Shown one piece after another: positions 27,126 to 37,704 of a stretch of 64,000 nucleotides of DNA (positions within the stretch are counted from its first letter, which is position 1; the number at the start of each line of letters is the position of its first letter). Source of the DNA: Ottowia beijingensis (GTDB taxonomy: Bacteria > Pseudomonadota > Gammaproteobacteria > Burkholderiales > Burkholderiaceae_C). The notes beneath the pieces are model-generated. The model had not been told where the DNA came from. It did no database searches and saw only the letters and a list, made by a program, of their open reading frames with translations. A program made the position numbers and the translations under genes. The stretch is taken from NCBI RefSeq assembly GCF_013423955.1, contig NZ_JACCKX010000001.1, positions 248,001 to 312,000 on the forward strand, read 5' to 3'.

Positions 27126-30100
27126 ATGCCAAGAATATTTGACAACATCGAAACGCCCTTGATGCCTGCGCTCCAAAAGACGCTTCAGGTTGCAAGGCGC
27201 GCCGACTTCTGCGTTGGCTATTTCAACCTGCGCGGCTGGCAGCATCTCGCGCCCCACCTGATGAAATCAGGAGAGGAGAGGAGAGGAGAGGAGAGGAGAG
27301 GAGAGGAGAGGAGAGGAGAGGAGAGGAGAATGGAACATGCCGCCTGCTGGTCGGTATGCATGTCTCGCCCAGTGAAGAACTGCGCCACGCCTTACGTCAC
27401 CAAAACGACGACGAACTTCTAGACAATCAAACGGCGCAGCGCGACAAGCGCCGCATCGCCGAAGAGTTCCGCCAGCAACTCACCTTCGGCGCCCCGTCCA
27501 ACGGGGACGAAGCCGCCTTGCGGCAACTGGCCGCACAAATCCATTCTGGCCAACTGACCGTCAAGGTCTATCTGCGCCACCCGCTGCACGCCAAGCTCTA
27601 CCTGCTATTCACGCCGCAGTTCCCCAACAACCCCGTCACGGGTTTCCTCGGCAGCTCCAACCTCACGCTCGCGGGCCTTTCCAAACAGGGCGAACTCAAC
27701 GTTGACGTGCTGGAGCACGATGCCTGCAACAAGCTGGCCGCGTGGTTCGATGACCGCTGGAACGACCGCTGGTGCGTCGACATCTCCAAGGAACTGGCGA
27801 CCATCATCGACGAAAGCTGGGCGGGCGAGCGCCTGTTACCGCCCTATCACGTCTATTTGAAGATGGCCTACCACCTCGCGCAGGAAGCGAGGGCCGGGCT
27901 CACGGAATTCCGCATTCCCGCGATCTTCAACGGCACGCTGTTCGACTTCCAGACCGCCGCCGTCAAGATCGCCGCGCACCACCTCAACAAGCGCGGTGGC
28001 GTGCTGATCGGCGACGTGGTGGGCCTGGGCAAGTCGATGATGGCCACGGCGCTGGCCAAGGTCTTCGAAGACGACTATCACACCGAAACCCTCGTCATCT
28101 GCCCCAAGAACCTGGTGCCAATGTGGGAGGACTACGTCCACCGCTACCGCCTGCACGCCAAGGTGCTGTCGCTGTCTAGGGTCCTCAATGAGTTGCCAGA
28201 GAAAACCCGGCGCTACCGGCTGGTACTGATCGACGAATCGCACAACCTGCGCAACAAGGACGGCAAGCGATGGAAGGTCATCCGCGAATACATCGAACGC
28301 AACGAAAGCCTCACCGTCCTGCTCTCGGCCACGCCGTACAACAAGACCTACCTCGACCTCTCGGCGCAACTCGGCCTGTTCCTGAATGAAGACGCCGACA
28401 TCGGCATCCGCCCCGAACACCTCCTCAAAGACCTGGGCGGCGAGCACGAATTCATCCGCCGCCACCAATGCGGCGTGCGCACCCTCGCTGCTTTCGAGAA
28501 AAGCGACATCCCCGACGACTGGCGCGAACTCATGCGGCTGTACATGGTGCGCCGCACGCGCGGCTTCATCATGCAGCACTATGCGCAGCAAGACGAACAC
28601 GGCAAATACCTGCTCTTCGCCGATGGCCGCAAGTCCTACTTCCCCAAGCGGGTGCCCAAAAGCCTGGGCTTTGCCATCGACGAAACCAACCCCGAAGACC
28701 CCTACGCCCGCTTCTACAGCAACACGGTCGTGGGCACCATCAACGATCTCCTGCTGCCACGCTACGGCCTGGGCAATTACATCGCACCCAAACCCAAGAC
28801 GCCACCCACACCGCAGCAGAACAAGATCATCGATGGACTGTCACGCGCAGGCACGCGGCTCATGGGTTTTGCCGCACCAACCTGTTCAAGCGACTGGAAA
28901 GTGCCGGGCCTGCCTTCATCCTGTCCATCGAGCGGCACATCCTGCGCAACTTCATCGTCCTACACGCCGTCGAGAACGGGCTGGACATTCCGCTGGGCAC
29001 CCAGGGCGCGGAACTGCTGGACACTCGCCACTACGACGAAGACCCGGACGGGGTACTTGCCGATGAGGAAGGCGACGAGGAAGCTGACACCACCAGCAGC
29101 AACGGGCTGCGCACCGAAGCCGACTACCGCACTCGCGCCACCCAAGCCTATGCAGCCTACAGCGGCCCACTGAAAAGCCGCTTCAAGTGGTTGCCCGGCG
29201 CGCTGTTCAAGAAAACGTTGGCCAAGGATTTGCTGGCCGACGCCCACGCCCTGCTGGGCGTGTTGCGCACCTGCGGCAACTGGCAACCTCAGGCAGACGC
29301 CAAACTTGCCGCCCTGGCCGAACTCATCGAGAAGCAGCACCCCAAGGACAAGCTGCTCATCTTCACCCAGTTCGCCGATACCGCACGCTACCTGAATACG
29401 CAACTCGCGGCACGCGGAATGCTGCAAGTGGCCGAAGCCACCGGCCAAAGCGCCGACCCCACAGCCCTGGCCTGGCGCTTCTCGCCGCAGTCCAACGACA
29501 AGCGTCAACAGGTCAAGAAGGCCGACGAACTGCGCGTGCTCATCGCCACTGACGTGCTGTCCGAAGGCCAGAACCTGCAAGACGCGCACATCATCGTCAA
29601 CTACGACCTGCCCTGGGCCATCATTCGCCTGATCCAGCGCGCGGGCCGCGTGGACCGCATCGGCCAGCAGTCCGACACCATCCTCTGCTATTCCTTCGTG
29701 CCTGCCGATGGCGTCGAGCGTCTCATCAGGCTGCGCGCTCGCGTCAGGCAGCGCCTGATCGAGAACGCCGAAGTCGTCGGCTCCGACGAAACCTTCTTCG
29801 ACGACGACAGCGATGACGACGACCGTCTGATCCGCGACCTGTACACCGAGAAGAACGGCATCCTCGACGACGACGGCGACACCGAGGTCGATCTGGCCTC
29901 CTACGCCTGGCAGATCTGGAAGAACGCCACCGACGCCGACCCATCGCTCGCCGCCACCATAGAAAGCCTGCCCAACGTGGTCTATGCCACCAAGGCACAC
30001 ACGGCCACGCCCGCCGCACCTCAGGGCGTGCTCGTCTATCTGCGCACCGACCAGGGCAACGACGCACTCGCATGGGTGGACGAAAGCGGCCAGCCCGTCA

Positions 30101-30557
30101 CGCAGTCGCAATTCACCATCCTGAAGGCCGCCGCCTGCGCGGCCGACACCCTGCCCTGCCGCGCACGGACAACCACCACGCCCTCACCCAGCAGGGCATG
30201 GCGCACATCGCCGAAGAAGAGAAATCCACCGGCGGCGCACTGGGCCGGCCCTCCGGCGCGCGCTTCAAGACCTACGAGCGCATCAAGCGCTGGCGCGAGC
30301 GACAAGGCAGCACGCGCGACCTGTTCATCACCGAAGACCACATCCGCCGCATCGACAAGGCGCTGGAAGACATCTACCGCTACCCGCTGTACCAAAGCGC
30401 CACCGACACGCTCAACCGCCAGCTCAAGGCGGGCATCAACGACCACGACCTGATCGACCTCGTCTTCTCGCTGCGCGAAGACGGTCGCCTGTGCCTGGTG
30501 GACGAACAAGACCAGCAACGCGAGCCTCGGCTCATCTGCTCGCTCGGCCTGGCCTGA
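27126..30557 (+). CDS. PLD-nuclease/SNF2-type helicase fusion, phase-variable
   Basis: A predicted DNA-acting defence protein of about 1143 residues. The N-terminus [20 protein letters not shown] and [12 protein letters not shown] leads into a PLD nuclease half. It has HxK in HPLHAKLYL (about residue 153) and [11 protein letters not shown]. Then comes a superfamily-2 helicase: motif [13 protein letters not shown] (about 297), motif [12 protein letters not shown] (about 368), motif [12 protein letters not shown], and motifs [18 protein letters not shown] and [11 protein letters not shown] (about 837). The frame changes across a 5-bp tandem repeat (27269-27329), so the gene as given is OFF. Two further breaks, one T near 28868 and one C near 30150, look like sequencing deletions. 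It resembles helicases of DISARM-like and related restriction systems. It is upstream of a methyltransferase gene on the same strand. Confidence 0.85.
27269..27329 (+). repeat. Pentanucleotide tandem repeat (GAGAG)12 inside the helicase/nuclease gene
   Basis: A perfect 5-bp periodicity runs for 61 bases, about 12.2 units. It encodes the three-unit pattern GEERR. Upstream coding is in the frame of 27126; downstream coding ([12 protein letters not shown] from 27332) is shifted by +2. Loss of one unit, or gain of two, joins them as [13 protein letters not shown]. This is the arithmetic expected of a slipped-strand ON/OFF switch. Confidence 0.9.
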
Positions 30558-30579
30558 AGCGCCAACGCCCTGCAATCAC

Positions 30580-30633
30580 TCAAATTTCATAGCTGCTCGC
30601 CCTTGTCAGGCGGGCGCTGGAGGCCAATTTGAC
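30580..30633 (+). repeat. Dispersed ATAGCTG element forming the methyltransferase leader
   Basis: TTCATAGCTGCTCGCCCTTG and GGAGGCCAATTTGAC abut the ATG of the methyltransferase gene. The GGAGG of the element lies 11 bases before the ATG and could be its ribosome binding site. Confidence 0.7.
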
Positions 30634-33600
30634 ATGAATATCGACGCCCCCGCTTTCAGCAGCTGCTGAGCCAATTCAAGCTGCCTCAACTGTTCAACGA
30701 ACTCGGTTGGGACCAACCCGCGCTGAAGGCTCAAACTATCCATGCGGGTGGCGCGGCCTTCACGCTCACACCCATCGCCCACAAGCGCGGCGTGGCCGTG
30801 CTGCGCTGCTCGCCAGACGCCAGCGGCAAGATTCCGCCCCGCCCCGTGCTGCTCAAGATCGAGCACGAAGCCCGCAAGCTCGCCCATGAACATCTGCTGG
30901 TCTTTGCCGACGCGGGCGAAACCATGCTCACGTGGCTGTGGGTGCTGCGCGCGCCGGGCCAGCCCGCCAGTACCCGCACCCATACCTGGCACAAGGGGCA
31001 AAGCGGCGAAGCGTTGCGTCAGAAGCTCTCGCAAATCGTCTGGTCGCTGGAAGCAGAAGAGGCCATCACCCTCACCGACGTCATCACCGGACTGCGCCGC
31101 GCCTTCGACCGCGACAGGGTTTCCAAGAGCTTCTACGACAAGTTCAAGGCCCAGCACGACGCCTTTGCCGCCTTCATCACGGGCCTGAACCAGACGGCAG
31201 ACCGAGCCTGGTACGCCTCGCTCATGCTCAACCGGCTGATGTTCGCCTACTTCATCCAGAAAAAGGCTTTCTGGACGGCGACGAAAACTATCTGCAAAAC
31301 CGCATGTCCCAGGTGCAGCAGGCGGCTGGCAAAGGGCAGTTCCACAGCTTCTACCGCCGGTTTCTGCGCCGCCTGTTCCACGACGGGCTGGGCCAACCCC
31401 AACCGCGCGACGCCGGCCTGAACCAACTCATCGGCGCGAACATTCCCTACCTGAACGGCGGCCTGTTCGACGTGCATGAACTCGAAGCTCATCAGGACAT
31501 AGACGTACCCGACGAAGCCTTCGAGAAACTGTTTGCATTCTTCGACGCCTGGGACTGGCACCTGGACGACCGCCCCTTGACAAGCGGCAAGGAAATCAAC
31601 CCCGACGTGCTCGGTTACATCTTCGAGAAATACATCAACCAAAAGCAGATGGGGGCGTACTACACCAAGGAAGACATCACCGAGTACATCAGCAAGAACA
31701 CCGTCATCCCGCATCTGCTGGAGAAGGCGCGCGAACGCTGCAGAGTAGCGTTCGAGGGCGATTCATCGGTGTGGAAGCTGCTCCAGGCCGAGCCGGATCG
31801 CTACATCTACCCGGCGATGAAGACCGAAGGTGCGTTGCCCACCGAAACCGAGCGCGAACTGGCCGACCGTCGCCAACGCTGTCAAGACCTGCGTCACAAG
31901 CTTGTGCAAGGCGAAATCCAATCCGCCGATGACCTCATCACCCTGAACCTGGACATCCGCCAGTTCATGCAGGACGTGATCGACACCACCACCGGCCCGG
32001 AGCTGCTGCGCGCCGTGTGGCAGGCCATCGTGGGCCGCGTGCCGGAGAAGTCGAACGAGAAATTCCGCCACGGCATCACCATCCTCGACCCGACCTGCGG
32101 CTCGGGCGCATTTCTATTCGCCGCGCTGGGCGTGCTGGAGCCGCTGTATGCCGCCTGCCTGGACCGCATGGCAGGCTTTGTCGAAGACGCGCAGAAACTC
32201 GGCAGGGCCGCCGAACCCGACTTCGTGAAGGTTTTGGACGAGGTGAAGAAACACCCCTCGCCCGACTACTACATCTACAAAAGCATCATCCTGCACAACC
32301 TGTTCGGCGTGGACATCATGGCCGAGGCGGTAGAGATTTGTAAGCTGCGCCTGTTCCTCAAACTCGTCTCTCAGGTGGACAAGGGCCAGCAACTGGAGCC
32401 GCTGCCCGACATCGACTTCAACATCCGTGCAGGCAACACGCTGGTCGGTTATGCCACCGAAGCGCAGTTCGATGCCTCGGGTGACCTGGCCAGCGACCAG
32501 CAACGCAAATCCGACATCAAGGCGGATATTGCCGACTTGGCCGACCTTTTCACCCGCTTCCGCGAACAGCAAACCGTGCAGGGCGGCAAGGTCACGGCGC
32601 AGGACAAGCGCACGCTGCGCGACAAGCTCAAGGGCTTGAGCGTGGAACTTGACCGCTATCTGGCACACGACTACGGCATCAACCCCAGCAATGCAAAAGC
32701 CTTTGCCGACTGGCGCGCAAGCCACCAGCCTTTCCATTGGTTCGCCGAGTTCTACGGCGTGATGCGCGAAGGTGGGTTCGATGTGGTCATCGGCAACCCG
32801 CCCTATGTCGCCAAGCGCAGGGTCACGGGCTACACCGTCAAGGGCTATGCCACCGAAGATTGCACTGACATCTACGCCTGGTGCCTGGAGCGCGTCATCG
32901 CCATCGCCCATCCCAAGGCGCATACCGGCATGATCGTTCCACTTAGCCTGTCCTTCAGCGGCGATTTCGACGTTCTGCGCAAGTTGCTCTACAACCGCTA
33001 CCGGACCAACTGGTTTTCACACTTCGCCCGCATACCCGCCGCGCTATTTGCGGCCGATGTGCGGGTGCGCAACACCATCCACATCGGCAAGCTCGGCAGC
33101 GGCACGCAAAGCGCGCAATACACCTCGCGCCTGCACCGCTGGTTTGAAGAGGCGCGGCCCCATCTCTTCGCCACGCTGTCCTACGCCAGCTTCATGCCGG
33201 AGCTTTGGAAACACCGCATTCCCAAACTCAATACGCAGGCGCTCATCGCCGCATTCGAGCAACTACTCGCTCCCGGCCATCACACGGTTGAACGCCATCT
33301 GAACCCCGGGGCCACGCCACACCGTCTGCATTTCAAGAAGACGGCCTACAACTGGTTGTCTTTCACACACGAGGAAGCGCCTTGCTTCGATGCGCGTGGC
33401 CAGCGCGTGCCACAAACGAAATATGGCGACATCAGTTTTGCCAGTGCCGAAGAATGCGATCTGGCATTTCATCTGCTCAACGGCAAGCTCCAGTTCAGCT
33501 TTTGGATTGCCATCGGCGACGACTTCGATGTGACCAAATGGATGTTCGCCGACTTGCCCCTGCATCCGGCCAAGCTGTCGGCAGCACAACGGCAGCGACT

Positions 33601-33835
33601 CCAGGAACTGACGCCATCCTTGAAGGCAGCGGTTGAAGATGCCGTGCAATACAAGCTCAATGCGGGCAAGCGCGTCGGCAACTACAACCTGGCCAAGTGC
33701 CGCCCCGTCACCGATCAGGCCGACCACATCTATGCGCAGGCGTTCGGCCTGACGCCGGTGTGGGACGACATCGAATTGCTCTACGCACAAACCGTCAAGA
33801 CCGACTTTGAAGACGGCGCGGACGATGAAGCATGA
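30634..33835 (+). CDS. Large Eco57I-like N6-adenine DNA methyltransferase (two frame breaks)
   Basis: A predicted modification enzyme of about 1067 residues. The N-terminal helical part (QLLSQFKLPQLFNELGWD) precedes the methyltransferase core. Motif I is ILDPTCGSGAFLFAALGVLE (about residue 485) and the catalytic motif IV is VVIGNPPYVAK (about 720), the NPPY of adenine methyltransferases. A C-terminal target-recognition-like region follows (IPKLNTQALIAAFEQLL, DFDVTKWMFADLPL). The layout is that of Eco57I/PglX-type proteins. The start at 30634 (MNIDAP) needs one C added near 30650; another base (G) is missing near 31266. No PD-(D/E)xK nuclease domain is evident, so cleavage is probably left to the upstream PLD-helicase. 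It overlaps the next gene by four bases. Confidence 0.87.
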
Positions 33836-34350
33836 AGCCCACACCCATCCTGCTGCCGCCCCACCTCACCCCACGCATAGCCACTGATCTCGCAACCCGC
33901 TTCATCGGCATCGGCAACCCTGCCCTGCTCGCCGAGCCGCTGCTGGGCCTCATCGCCTCGCGCCAATGCCCTGGCCACGTCTTCATTGAAACGTTGGAGC
34001 GCGTGCCGCAATGGGCCAAGGCTGGCCGCGTGCTCGTCAGCGGCTTCCACTCCCCGCTGGAACAACAGGTGCTGCACTCCCTGCTGCGCCGCCAGGGCCG
34101 CGCCGTCAAAGTGCTGGCCCGCCACCTGCTCCCAGACCGCGACTATCGCCCCGCCGCAGAGGAGCGCGAGCCCCTGGCACAAGGTCGCCTGCTCATCGTC
34201 AGCGCCAGCCCCGCCACTGAAACCCGCACCACCCGCGCCTCGGCGCTTGCCCGCAACGGTCTGGTGCTGGTCCTTGCCCGTGAGCATTGGGCGCCTCGGA
34301 TTGCGCCGGAGAGCCCGCTGACTGCACTGCGGGCCGACGACGTGGTGTGA
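33832..34350 (+). CDS. DprA/SLOG-like small protein
   Basis: 172 residues, starting in the ATGA overlap with the methyltransferase stop, hence translationally coupled. The order of elements follows the Rossmann core of DprA (Smf). FIGIGNPALLAEPLLGLIAS corresponds to the first strand. AGRVLVSGFHSPLEQQVLHS matches the SG-x-x-x-x-E turn. QGRAVKVLARHLLPDRDYRP follows, then GRLLIVSASPATETRTTRAS and LARNGLVLVLARE for the last strand pair. The usual GxR and N-terminal SAM domain of true DprA are missing. I infer a SLOG-type sensor or accessory factor of the upstream system; the function is not known. Confidence 0.65.
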   Translation: MKPTPILLPPHLTPRIATDLATRFIGIGNPALLAEPLLGLIASRQCPGHVFIETLERVPQWAKAGRVLVSGFHSPLEQQVLHSLLRRQGRAVKVLARHLLPDRDYRPAAEEREPLAQGRLLIVSASPATETRTTRASALARNGLVLVLAREHWAPRIAPESPLTALRADDVV

Positions 34351-34449
34351 ACACCTCCACGGCACCTATGAATTGGATAGCACAAACTGCAGAATCGACG
34401 GCGACCGGGGCCTGGAATCGCTTGAAATGGAAGCGCCCGGCCGGGGGCA

Positions 34450-37264
34450 TCAATGGGCCTGCTCCCAATTCGGCCCCACGCCCACCTCGGCCAGCAGAGG
34501 CACCTTCAGCTCGGCCACGCCGGCCATCAACCGGGGCACTTCGCCCTTGACCCAATCGACCTCGGCTTCGGGCACTTCAAAGACCAGTTCGTCATGCACC
34601 TGCATGATCATGCGCGTGGCGCGCTGCTCTTTGCAGCGCATCCTGCACGGCCAGCATGGACTTCTTGATCAGATCGGCTGCCGTTCCCTGCATCGGCGCG
34701 TTGATGGCGGCGCGCTCTGCGGCGGCGCGACGCGGGCCGTTGGGGCTGTTGATCTCGGGCAGGATCAGGCGACGCCCGAACACGGTCTCGACGTAACCCT
34801 TGGCTTTCGCCGCCAGGCGCGTCTCGTCCATGTAGCGCTTGACGCCTGGATAGCGCTCGAAATAGCGCTCGATGTAGTTGCGCGCCGCCGTGTTGTCTAT
34901 GCCCAAGTTGCGGGCCAGGCCGAAGCTGCTCATGCCGTAGATCAGCCCGAAGTTGATGACCTTGGCGTAGCGGCGCTGCTCGCTGCTGACCTGATCGGCG
35001 GCCAGGCCGAACACCTCGGCCGCGGTGGCACGGTGCACGTCCAGCCCGTCGGTGAAGGCGCGCAGCAGCGCTTCGTCGCCGGAAAGGTGCGCCATGATGC
35101 GCAGCTCGATCTGACTGTAGTCGGCGCTGACGATGACGTGGCCCGGCGGTGCGACAAAGGCCTCGCGAATGCGCCGGCCTTCCGTGGTGCGGATGGGAAT
35201 GTTCTGCAGGTTCGGGTCGTTGCTGGACAGCCGTCCGGTCACGGCCACCGCCTGCGCGTAGTGCGTGTGTACGCGACCGGTGGTCGGGTTGACCATCTGC
35301 GGCAGCTTGTCGGTGTAGGTGCCTTTCAGCTTGGACAGGCTCCGATGCTCCAGAATGCGCGCCGGCAACGGATAGTCTTCGGCCAGCTTCTCCAGCACTT
35401 CCTCGTCGGTGCTGGGCTTGCCGGTGGCGGTTTTCTTGACCACGGGCAGGCCGAGCTTGTCGAAGAAGATTTCGCCGATCTGCTTGGGCGATCCGAGGTT
35501 GAACGACTGGCCGGCGAGTTCGTGCGCCTCCTGCTCCAGTTGCAGGATGCGCTGGCCCAGCTCGTGGCTTTGCTGGCGCAGCAGTTCGCTGTCGATCAGC
35601 ACGCCGTGGCGCTCGATCAGGAACAGCACCTCGCTGGTGGCGATCTCCAGTTCGTAGATGCGCAGCAGGCCGGCGTTCTGCTGCAGGCGCGGCCACAGCG
35701 TGAGGTGCACGTCCAGCGTCTGGTCGGCGTCCTCGGCGCCGTAGTGCACGGCCTTGTCGAACGGCGCCTGCGCGAACGGAATCTGGTGCACGCCCTTGCC
35801 GCACAGGTCTTCGTAGCTGGTGCCGCTGCGGCCCAGGTGCCGGTCGGCCAGGCTGGCCAGGCCGTGCGGGCGGTGCACTTCCAGCACGTAGCTCTGCAGC
35901 ATGGTGTCGTGCGCGTAGCCCGCCACCTGGATGCCGTGGTTGGCGAACACGTGGCGGTCGTACTTGATGTGCTGGCCGAGCTTCTTCTTCGATGCGTCTT
36001 CCAGCCAGGGCTTGAGCCGCGCCAGCACTTCATCCAGCGGCAGCTGCGCCGGCGCATCCGGCCCTGCGTGCGCCAGCGGGACGTAGGCCGCTTCACCCGG
36101 CGCCACGCTGAACGAGATGCCGACGATGCGCGCCTGCATCTCGTCGAGCGAGGTGGTTTCGGTGTCCAGCGCCGTCAGCTCGGCCGCATCGATCTTCGCC
36201 AGCCAGCGGTCGAAGGCGGGCCAGTCGAGCACCGTTTCGTAGCGCACATCGCCGCTCACCTGCGATGCGGCCGGTGCGTCGGCAAACAGGTCGTCGGCGG
36301 GCGCGGCGGCCGCTGCGGCGGGCTTGCGGGTGGGCTTGGCCGCTTCGGCGCCGGTCAAGGCCCTGGCCAGCGTCTTGAAACCGAAATTTTCATAAAAAGT
36401 GGCCAAATCGCCCTTCTGCTGGGCGCGAACAGCTATCGAATCAAGAGCTGGCAGACCCTCCACGTGGCCATCCAGATCGCAATCGGTGCGGATCTGCAGC
36501 AGCTGGCGGCCCAGCGGCAGCCAGTCGATCGCCTTGCGCAGGTTCTCGCCCGCGGCGCCCTTTATTTGCTCGGCGGCGGCCAGGATGCCTTGCAGCGAGC
36601 CATGCTCGTTCAGCCACTTGGCGGCGGTCTTGGGGCCGACCTTGTCGACGCCCGGCACGTTGTCGATGGCGTCGCCCAGCAGCACCTGGTAGTCGAGCAT
36701 CTGGTCGGGCCGCACGCCGAACTCGGCCTGCACGCCGGCTTCGTCGCGGCGCTTGCCGCTCATGGTGTCGATGATGCTGATGTGCGGCGTGACAAGCTGC
36801 GCCAGGTCCTTGTCGCCGCTGGAGATGACCACCTCCACCCCTGCTGCGCGGCCGCGTGCGCCAGCGTTCCGATCACGTCGTCGGCCTCCACGCCGGGCAC
36901 GGCCAGCACCGTCCAGCCCAGCAGCCGCACCACTTCGTGGATCGGCTCGATCTGGCTGCGCAGGCCGTCGGGCATGGGTGCGCGGTTGGCCTTGTAGTCG
37001 GGGTACAGGTCGTCGCGGAAGGTCTTGCCCGGCGCATCGAACACGCAGGCGGCGTACTGGGCGTCGGGGTATTCCTTGCGCAGCGCGCCCAGCATGTTGA
37101 TCATGCCGCGGATGGCGCCCGTGGGCTGGCTGGCCGGGTCGGCGGGGTCCGCGCGCAGGTCGGGCATGGCGTGGTAGGCGCGGTACAGGTAGCTGGAGCC
37201 GTCGACCAGCAGCAGGCGCGGCGGCTGCGCGGCGGCTGGCGCGGCGTCGGAGGGTGTCGGTCAT
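34450..37264 (-). CDS. polA: DNA polymerase I (three frame breaks)
   Basis: Replication and repair polymerase of about 939 residues. The 5' nuclease domain is at the start (LLLVDGSSYLYRAYHAM, GVEADDVIGTLAHAAAQQG, VVISSGDKDLAQLV). The 3'-5' exonuclease-like domain (LTALDTETTSLDEMQARIVG) follows. The polymerase domain has VIVSADYSQIELRIMAHLSG, KVINFGLIYGMSSFGLAR and MIMQVHDELVFEV. Missing bases are inferred near 37252 (two C, right after MTD), 36842 (one) and 34638 (two). A copy of the ATAGCTG element is read through at about 36388-36452 (SIAVRAQQKGDLATFYENF). It is convergent with the defence island, whose right edge lies in the 100 bases before the polA stop. Confidence 0.93.
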
Positions 37265-37322
37265 GCCGGCATTGTGCACGCCGTCCTACGGCCCGCCAGC
37301 GTGGCCCGCCTAGAATACGGGC

Positions 37323-37673
37323 ATGCGTTCCCTCACCGTCTTCAAGGCCCTGATCGCCGCCTGCGGCCTGTCCCTGCTGGCCCCGCTGGCCGTGGCGCAG
37401 ACCGCGCCCGCCCCTGCCGCCGGCACCGTGCGCGACGAGCCCGTGCTGGACCGCAATACGCAGCGCGTGGAACACATCCAGCACGAGGACGCCGGCAGCC
37501 GCGTGAACGAGGTGCGCGTGGGCGGCGAAACCAAGAGCATCACCGTGCAGCCCAAGGCGCGCGCGCCCTCGTACGACGTGCAGCCCACCGACCCCAGCGG
37601 CACCCGCGCCGGCAGCCGCGAAGCCGGGCCCGGCAGCACCGGCCCCCGGGTCTGGAAACTGCATCAATTCTGA
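37323..37673 (+). CDS. Small secreted protein, DUF2782-like
   Basis: 116 residues. A signal peptide (LIAACGLSLLAPLAVAQ) is followed by a short charged domain, RNTQRVEHIQHEDAGSRVNE and VRVGGETKSITVQPK, which looks like the DUF2782 family found next to thrB/polA in betaproteobacteria. A disordered Ser/Gly/Pro tail ends in RVWKLHQF. It lies between divergent polA and thrB. Confidence 0.75.
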   Translation: MRSLTVFKALIAACGLSLLAPLAVAQTAPAPAAGTVRDEPVLDRNTQRVEHIQHEDAGSRVNEVRVGGETKSITVQPKARAPSYDVQPTDPSGTRAGSREAGPGSTGPRVWKLHQF

Positions 37674-37704
37674 TAGCGCATCGCGCAAGCTGGACAAGCG
37701 CCAC

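Noticed and set aside
27269..27329. Possible CRISPR or microsatellite noise at the (GAGAG)n tract
   Set aside because: The unit is 5 bp without spacers and lies in a gene, so it is not CRISPR. The frame arithmetic and family match on both sides make a coding switch the better reading.
34592..37279. polA and other split genes as pseudogenes
   Set aside because: polA, murB, prfB and uvrD cannot all be lost. The breaks share one pattern of missing bases in runs.
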